From: Flavobacterium pectinovorum
GTDB lineage: Bacteria; Bacteroidota; Bacteroidia; Flavobacteriales; Flavobacteriaceae
Reading direction: 5' to 3'
Length of the DNA: 64,000 nt
Assembly: GCF_900142715.1 (NCBI RefSeq)
Contig: NZ_FRBX01000008.1
Location: 62,001-126,000, forward strand
Shown here: positions 59,942 to 64,000 of the stretch, one piece after another
Numbering within the stretch: position 1 is the stretch's first letter
Layout: each line of letters starts with the position of its first letter
Made by a program: the position numbers and the translations under genes
The notes under the pieces: model-generated
The model's database searches: none
Told to the model about the DNA's origin: nothing
Seen by the model: the letters and a program-made list of their open reading frames with translations, nothing else

Positions 59942-60712
59942 TTATTTCATCAGACTAATATTGGTCATACCACCGTCTGAAAGGATTTCGGTACCCACTA
60001 TAAAAGCCGAATCATCTGATGCCAAAAATACAGCAGCGTTTCCAATATCAGATGGAAGTCCTTGTCGGCCAACAGGCGTAATATCGATCCAGATTTGTTT
60101 TACCTGCTCTAATTGTTCCTGCGGTACCAATTTTCCAAAAACGGGTGTATCAATAGAACCCGGAGAAAGTGTATTGACACGTATTTTTCTCGGCAGCAAA
60201 TCCAGCGATAAACCTTTGGCCAAAGATATAATGGCCGCTTTTGCCGCCGCATAAATAGCCATTCCGGGAGCAGCGCGATGTGCAGCACTTGAACCAATAA
60301 GTATGACAGAAGCACCATCGTTTAAATACGGAAGTACTTTTTGTACTGTAAAATAAGCACTTTTCAAATTCAGGTCCATATAGCTGTCATAGCTTTCTTC
60401 TGTAACTTCGTTTATGGTTCCCATAGGAACACCATCTACAACTCCGCCTGCATTTACAACCAAAGCATCAATTTTTCCGAACTTTTCAGCTGTTTTTTTG
60501 AATACATTTTCCAAATCATCACTGTTAGTGACATCACCTTTAATTGCTATAAAATCTTTGCCTAAAGCATTTACGGCAACATCCAGCGTTTTTTCATTTC
60601 TTCCGGTAATTGTACCAACGGCACCTGCGTTTTTAAATGCTTCTGCAATACCAAATCCAATACCGCTATTACCGCCTGTAACTACCGTTACTTTATTTTT
60701 TAATTTGATCAT
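59942..60712 (-). CDS. Short-chain dehydrogenase/reductase (second of a pair)
   Basis: This is a classical SDR of 256 residues. The cofactor loop is TGGNSGIGFGIA near residue 12, the NAG motif is in VVNAGGVVDG, and the catalytic set is Ser in IGSSAAHRAAPG with Tyr and Lys in IYAAAKAA (about residues 155-160). The C-terminal part with LASDDSAFIVGTEILSDGG is common to the family. Its basic residue pattern after the first strand (TGRNEKT) suggests NADPH. It is transcribed with the next SDR gene (45 bases apart) and is divergent from an HxlR regulator. Substrate unknown. Confidence 0.92.
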   Translation of the reverse strand: MIKLKNKVTVVTGGNSGIGFGIAEAFKNAGAVGTITGRNEKTLDVAVNALGKDFIAIKGDVTNSDDLENVFKKTAEKFGKIDALVVNAGGVVDGVPMGTINEVTEESYDSYMDLNLKSAYFTVQKVLPYLNDGASVILIGSSAAHRAAPGMAIYAAAKAAIISLAKGLSLDLLPRKIRVNTLSPGSIDTPVFGKLVPQEQLEQVKQIWIDITPVGRQGLPSDIGNAAVFLASDDSAFIVGTEILSDGGMTNISLMK

Positions 60713-60757
60713 TTTCTTTTAATCTTGAATATTTAATTATTAATAATTGAGGAAGAT

Positions 60758-61513
60758 TTATACACCGTAAATACCTCCGGAAACGGAAATTTTTTCTCCT
60801 GTAATCCAACCAGCATCATCAGAAGCAAGAAATACAGCTACTTTTGCAATATCTTCCGGTTGTCCTGTGCGGCCAAGCGGTGTGTTGGCAACAAATTTTG
60901 TTTCGGCCTCACTGCCAATGAAACCTGCAGTATGCGAACCCTCAGTTTCTACAATGCCCGGTAAAATAGAATTAATGCGGATATTTCTTCCGCTGAATTC
61001 TTTAGACAAAGCAATCGTAATGGCATCTAAAGCTGCTTTTGTAGCAGAATAAACCGATCCTGTTGCAAGTGGTGTTTTACCGGCTTCAGAACTGATATTG
61101 ATAATATTACCGCCTTTATCTCCAAATAATTTTAGAGAAGCCTGAATCGTTAGTAATGATCCCAAAACATTGATGTTGAATTGCTGATGAAAAGAGTCTG
61201 CAGAGAATTCTTCGATAGGGGCATATTGATAAATACCAGCATTATTTACCAAAATATCCAGGGTACCAAAAGCAGTTTTTGTTTCTTCGAATAATCTAGC
61301 TACTTCTGATTCTTTTGATACATCGGCTTTTACAGAAATAGCTGTTCCTCCATTATTTGTTATTGCTTTTACAACTTTTTCTGCATCTTCTTTGCTTGAT
61401 GCATAATTGACAACAACTTTGGCACCTTCTGCCGCAAAATATTTAGCTATAGAAGCTCCAATTCCTTTTGATGCGCCTGTCACTATTGCTACTTTGTTTT
61501 TTAATTTATTCAT
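60758..61513 (-). CDS. Short-chain dehydrogenase/reductase (first of a pair)
   Basis: This SDR of 251 residues has TGASKGIGASIAKYF near the start, the NNAG motif in LVNNAGIYQYAP, and the catalytic Ser (NISSEAGKTP), Tyr and Lys (VYSATKAALDA). It ends in ISVSGGIYGV. It is close to FabG-type reductases but there are no fatty-acid genes nearby. It is the first gene after the divergent HxlR regulator, with a -7 box about 30 bases upstream and repeated GTAAC sites further up. It probably forms part of a stress-type response to aldehydes or similar compounds. Confidence 0.92.
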   Translation of the reverse strand: MNKLKNKVAIVTGASKGIGASIAKYFAAEGAKVVVNYASSKEDAEKVVKAITNNGGTAISVKADVSKESEVARLFEETKTAFGTLDILVNNAGIYQYAPIEEFSADSFHQQFNINVLGSLLTIQASLKLFGDKGGNIINISSEAGKTPLATGSVYSATKAALDAITIALSKEFSGRNIRINSILPGIVETEGSHTAGFIGSEAETKFVANTPLGRTGQPEDIAKVAVFLASDDAGWITGEKISVSGGIYGV

Positions 61514-61540
61514 GTTTTTATTTTTATGATTTTACAAAGG

Positions 61541-61548
61541 CAAATTTA
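61541..61548 (-). promoter_or_regulatory. Candidate -7 box of the SDR pair
   Basis: On the minus strand this reads TAAATTTG, matching TAnnTTTG, and lies 28 bases before the first SDR start. The GTAAC repeats begin 20 bases further upstream, around the place of the -33 element. Confidence 0.5.
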
Positions 61549-61568
61549 GAGCAGATTAATTTATTTTA

Positions 61569-61616
61569 GTAACTTTGTAACTAAAAGTAACAGTAACCTT
61601 GAAGTAACAAAGTAAC
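61569..61616. promoter_or_regulatory. Six GTAAC repeats in the divergent SDR/HxlR gap (operator candidate)
   Basis: GTAAC occurs six times in 48 bases, at 61569, 61577, 61587, 61593, 61604 and 61612, all in the same direction. The sites cover the probable -33 region of the SDR promoter and reach to within 4 bases of the HxlR start. TAACTTTG at 61570-61577 also matches a -7 box for the HxlR gene. Dense half-sites suggest that the HxlR protein represses both genes. Confidence 0.65.
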
Positions 61617-61619
61617 CTT

Positions 61620-61970
61620 ATGGAGTGTAAAGTACCTGAAAAAGAGAAGCACAAAAAAGAGATGATGGCAGTCCAGGATTCAATGGATGTGCTTAGCGGA
61701 AAATGGAAAATTGCGATTATTTCCTCTGTTTGTTATTATAACAAAAGAAGATTTTCGGATATTTTGAATGATGTAGTAGGTATTTCAAACAAAATGCTGA
61801 GCAAAGAATTAAAAGAGCTTGAAGTAAACAAATTAATCAGGCGAACGGTTTTAGAAACGCAGCCAATAAGTGTTCAGTACGAGCTTACGGAACATGGCAA
61901 AACCCTGCAGACAATAATTAATAATCTGACAGAGTGGGGCATTGAACACCGAAAAAAGATAATTGAATAA
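61620..61970 (+). CDS. HxlR family transcriptional regulator (beside SDR pair)
   Basis: This winged-helix regulator has 116 residues: DSMDVLSGKWKIAIISSV, SDILNDVVGISNKMLSKELKEL (recognition helix) and the wing LIRRTVLETQPISVQYELTE. The N-terminus has Cys3 (MECKVP), which is the usual redox-reactive Cys of many HxlR proteins. It is divergent from the SDR pair, and its start lies just after the last GTAAC repeat. It resembles the HxlR at 44684 in size and motifs, so the two may be paralogues with related sites. The gene before the terminator at 61989 stands alone. Confidence 0.93.
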   Translation: MECKVPEKEKHKKEMMAVQDSMDVLSGKWKIAIISSVCYYNKRRFSDILNDVVGISNKMLSKELKELEVNKLIRRTVLETQPISVQYELTEHGKTLQTIINNLTEWGIEHRKKIIE

Positions 61971-61988
61971 TAGAGATGTTATTAAAAA

Positions 61989-62023
61989 ATAAACCAGACA
62001 AATAAAATAAATGTCTGGTTTAT
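61989..62023. terminator. Bidirectional terminator between HxlR and alcohol dehydrogenase genes
   Basis: ATAAACCAGACA (61989-62000) and TGTCTGGTTTAT (62012-62023) are exact inverses around an 11-base loop. It lies between two convergent genes and can serve both. Confidence 0.85.
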
Positions 62024-62046
62024 AAAGTATTGTTTTGTCTTTAGAA

Positions 62047-63213
62047 TTAATTCAATACAGCATCATTTACATAAACGACATCTTCGTAGCAGGCGTTGTA
62101 AATATCTTTCAATTCTTCTACGCTGGTTACACGCGGATTAAAACCGGTGCATGGATCAATGAATGCGTTGTTTGCAATATAATCCAGGTTTTTATCCCAG
62201 TCTTCTTTTGAAATTCCGAATTCTTTTAGAGACGAAATATTATTCACTCTTTTTCTTAATCCTTCAATTGCCTGTGCCAATTCTTCGGCAGTTTGCAGTC
62301 CAATTACTTTTGCCAATGACGGAAATTTATTTGTAGCTACGCTATTATAACGAATAACATTTGGTAAAAATATCGCATTTGCGCATCCGTGTGGAATACC
62401 GTATAAAGCACCAACCTGATGAGATAATGAGTGAACAATTCCTAACCATGCATTATTAAAAGCCAAACCTCCCATAAAAGAAGCGTCGTGCATGTTTTGA
62501 CGAGCCGTAATATTTGATGGATTTTTTACAGCTTCTTCCAGATTATCAAAAACAATTTCTAATCCGCCTTTTGCCAATACATCAGCAAAATTATCATCAA
62601 TATTAGAAACGTAAGCTTCAACGCAATGTGTTAAAGCATCCAATCCTGTATTTGATGTAACATGAGCAGGCATAGACGCACAAATTTCGCCATCGATTAT
62701 AGCAATATCCGGAGTTAATTCGTAAGATACAATTGGGTATTTAACCCCTTTTTCACGATCTGTAATTACCGCCAAACCAGTTGTTTCAGTACCAGTTCCG
62801 CTTGTAGAAGGAATTGCGATAAATTTAGCCTTGTTTCTTAATACCGGAACGCTGAAAGGTTTGATAAGCGAATCAAATTCAGTTTCAGGATGTTCGTAAA
62901 AAATCCACATTGTTTTGGCTGCATCAATAGCAGAACATCCACCAATACCTACGATCCAGTCTGGCTGAAACGCACGCATAGCTTCTGCACCTTTAAAACT
63001 TGTAGCAGATGACGGATCTTCTTCAACACCATCAAAAACAAAAGTTTCAATTCCTGCTTCTTTCAAAAAAGCCACAGCTTTATCAAGCGTTCCGCTTTTT
63101 TTCATAGAATTTCCGCCGGTTACAACAAAAGCTTTTTTACCTTTTATATTTTTTAATTCTTCAAGACTTCCCGGACCGTGGAAAACCTCTCCTGCAACAA
63201 ATAATTTGCTCAT
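62047..63213 (-). CDS. Iron-containing alcohol dehydrogenase (group III)
   Basis: This enzyme of 388 residues has the NAD-binding GGGS-like motif in VGIGGCSAIDAAK (near residue 93), the TSGTGTETT motif near 137, and metal ligands in TGLDALTHCVEAY (Asp, His) and in IVHSLSHQVGALYGIPHG (His, His). All four metal ligands are present. Such enzymes reduce aldehydes or oxidise short alcohols with NAD(P)H. It lies on the same strand and downstream of an AraC regulator (69 bases between), which likely controls it. Confidence 0.94.
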   Translation of the reverse strand: MSKLFVAGEVFHGPGSLEELKNIKGKKAFVVTGGNSMKKSGTLDKAVAFLKEAGIETFVFDGVEEDPSSATSFKGAEAMRAFQPDWIVGIGGCSAIDAAKTMWIFYEHPETEFDSLIKPFSVPVLRNKAKFIAIPSTSGTGTETTGLAVITDREKGVKYPIVSYELTPDIAIIDGEICASMPAHVTSNTGLDALTHCVEAYVSNIDDNFADVLAKGGLEIVFDNLEEAVKNPSNITARQNMHDASFMGGLAFNNAWLGIVHSLSHQVGALYGIPHGCANAIFLPNVIRYNSVATNKFPSLAKVIGLQTAEELAQAIEGLRKRVNNISSLKEFGISKEDWDKNLDYIANNAFIDPCTGFNPRVTSVEELKDIYNACYEDVVYVNDAVLN

Positions 63214-63282
63214 CTTTAATAGTATTTAATTATTGATGCAAAGTTAGAGGTGCGGGCAGGGCAGGATGTTATACAAACAAGA

Positions 63283-64000
63283 CTATGCGGTATAAATTTG
63301 AGCCAATTCCTGTTGCAATTCGGTTGGAGTTTCTTTTAGTTTTGCCTTTACAAATTTATTAAGTGCAGATGGAGAACTAAATCCAAGGTCGAATGCAATT
63401 TCCTTGTGAGACAGATCAGAAAACAATAATTGTCTTTTGATTTCGGTCAGGATGCGGTTATGAATTGCATTTATGGCCGTTTCTCCACAATGTTTTTTGG
63501 TTATTTCGTTGAGTTTTTTAGGAGTAATTGAAAGCTGAGAAGCATAATACTGTACCGTACGTTCGCTTCTGTATTGTTGGTTTAAGAGTTTCTTGAAACC
63601 AATATAAATATGTTGATTTGTTTTTTGATGCAATACAGGATGTTGTCCGTGAATAGATTCTATAAGTCCCAATAAAAAAACTTTAATGTAAAAACGGGCT
63701 TGTTCTTTTTTGACAAGACTTGGTTTATTGTAAATATTCTGGATACTTTTTACAAGCGTAATCGCTTCTTCAAATTCGTGGACAGGAAGCGCTGTACAAT
63801 TAAGATTGGCAGAAAGATTTACATTATAAGGACTTAATTCATTCTTTAATATATCGGAACAAAATAATACTTCTTCAAATAAAATTATTTTACCGGTTAA
63901 ATCTTTACTGAAATTAGAGATAAAGCAAATTTGCTCCGGAAAAATGATAGAAATTTTTCCTGCTTTTAGAAAATGAATTTTGTCTTCAATCTGAACATCA
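63283..64000 (-). CDS. AraC family transcriptional regulator (partial, right edge)
   Basis: About 239 residues of a regulator are visible; the frame runs past the right edge and the start is outside the window. The C-terminal AraC helix-turn-helix domain is complete: VQYYASQLSITPKKLNEITK and ILTEIKRQLLFSDLSHKEIAFDLGFSSPSALNKFVKA, then TPTELQQE. The part before it, with IKVFLLGLIESIHGQHP, belongs to a longer protein, so the gene is not a stand-alone 129-residue domain. It lies upstream of and on the same strand as the alcohol dehydrogenase gene and is likely its regulator. The signal it senses cannot be told from what is visible. Confidence 0.9.
   Translation of the reverse strand, partial: DVQIEDKIHFLKAGKISIIFPEQICFISNFSKDLTGKIILFEEVLFCSDILKNELSPYNVNLSANLNCTALPVHEFEEAITLVKSIQNIYNKPSLVKKEQARFYIKVFLLGLIESIHGQHPVLHQKTNQHIYIGFKKLLNQQYRSERTVQYYASQLSITPKKLNEITKKHCGETAINAIHNRILTEIKRQLLFSDLSHKEIAFDLGFSSPSALNKFVKAKLKETPTELQQELAQIYTA

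Overview
The window comes from an AT-rich member of the Bacteroidota, most likely a Flavobacterium or a close relative. The evidence is several ECF sigma/FecR/TonB-receptor regulons with STN domains, a SusC/SusD pair, a type IX secretion (T9SS) substrate built from SprB-type repeats, -7 boxes of the form TAnnTTTG, and the palindromic and 'CTTTGCG' intergenic repeats common in flavobacterial genomes. No rRNA, tRNA, CRISPR array, insertion sequence or integrase was recognised.

Layout. (1) 1-1029: an ECF sigma factor and a FecR anti-sigma factor cut by the left edge. (2) 1372-8681, minus strand: a metal-type locus with a His/Cys-rich small protein, an ABC ATPase, a siderophore-type TonB receptor, two ABC-2 permeases and an unknown membrane-anchored protein. 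(3) 9043-26978: a large nutrient-uptake and thiol-redox locus. It holds an ECF sigma factor, FecR, a SusC with STN domain, SusD, a DUF4369-TlpA thioredoxin lipoprotein, an M16 peptidase, DsbD, a class V PLP enzyme with a desulfurase-like cysteine, and a second TonB receptor. (4) 27299-35524, minus strand: a phage-tail-collar protein, a solute-binding-type protein without signal peptide, a 1,843-residue SprB-repeat T9SS protein and an outer-membrane beta-barrel. (5) 36080-38455: an exported sugar dehydrogenase, a tiny lipoprotein and a membrane-anchored PPC/DUF296 protein. (6) 38560-41596: the methionine importer metNIQ behind a previously unannotated Met/Cys leader peptide and terminator. (7) 41752-46584: heme oxygenase plus bacteriophytochrome, an HxlR regulator divergent from a quinone-oxidoreductase-like gene, and a lone receiver protein. 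(8) 47031-53664, minus strand: an Omp85-type barrel and a seven-gene, translationally coupled type III polyketide operon (FAD oxidoreductase, methyltransferase, type III PKS, hotdog dehydratase, ketosynthase, ACP, PPTase). (9) 53805-54410: a 3-methyladenine DNA glycosylase with a TTG start. (10) 54586-59787: a complete sigma/FecR/STN-TonB/DUF4249 uptake regulon. (11) 59942-64000: two SDR genes divergent from an HxlR regulator, an iron-type alcohol dehydrogenase and an AraC regulator cut by the right edge.

How the parts work together. Three sigma/FecR pairs would let outer-membrane receptors signal ligand capture to transcription. The SusCD locus couples uptake to periplasmic thiol chemistry, with DsbD as electron donor, the TlpA-like lipoprotein as reductase, M16 as peptidase and the PLP enzyme as possible desulfurase. 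That fits import of a Cys- or disulfide-containing peptide, which is inference. The methionine importer appears to be controlled by translation-coupled attenuation. The polyketide operon carries its own carrier protein and activating enzyme, so it can make its own acyl starter. Strongest leads: the metNIQ leader, the collar/binding-protein/SprB/barrel cluster and the polyketide operon.
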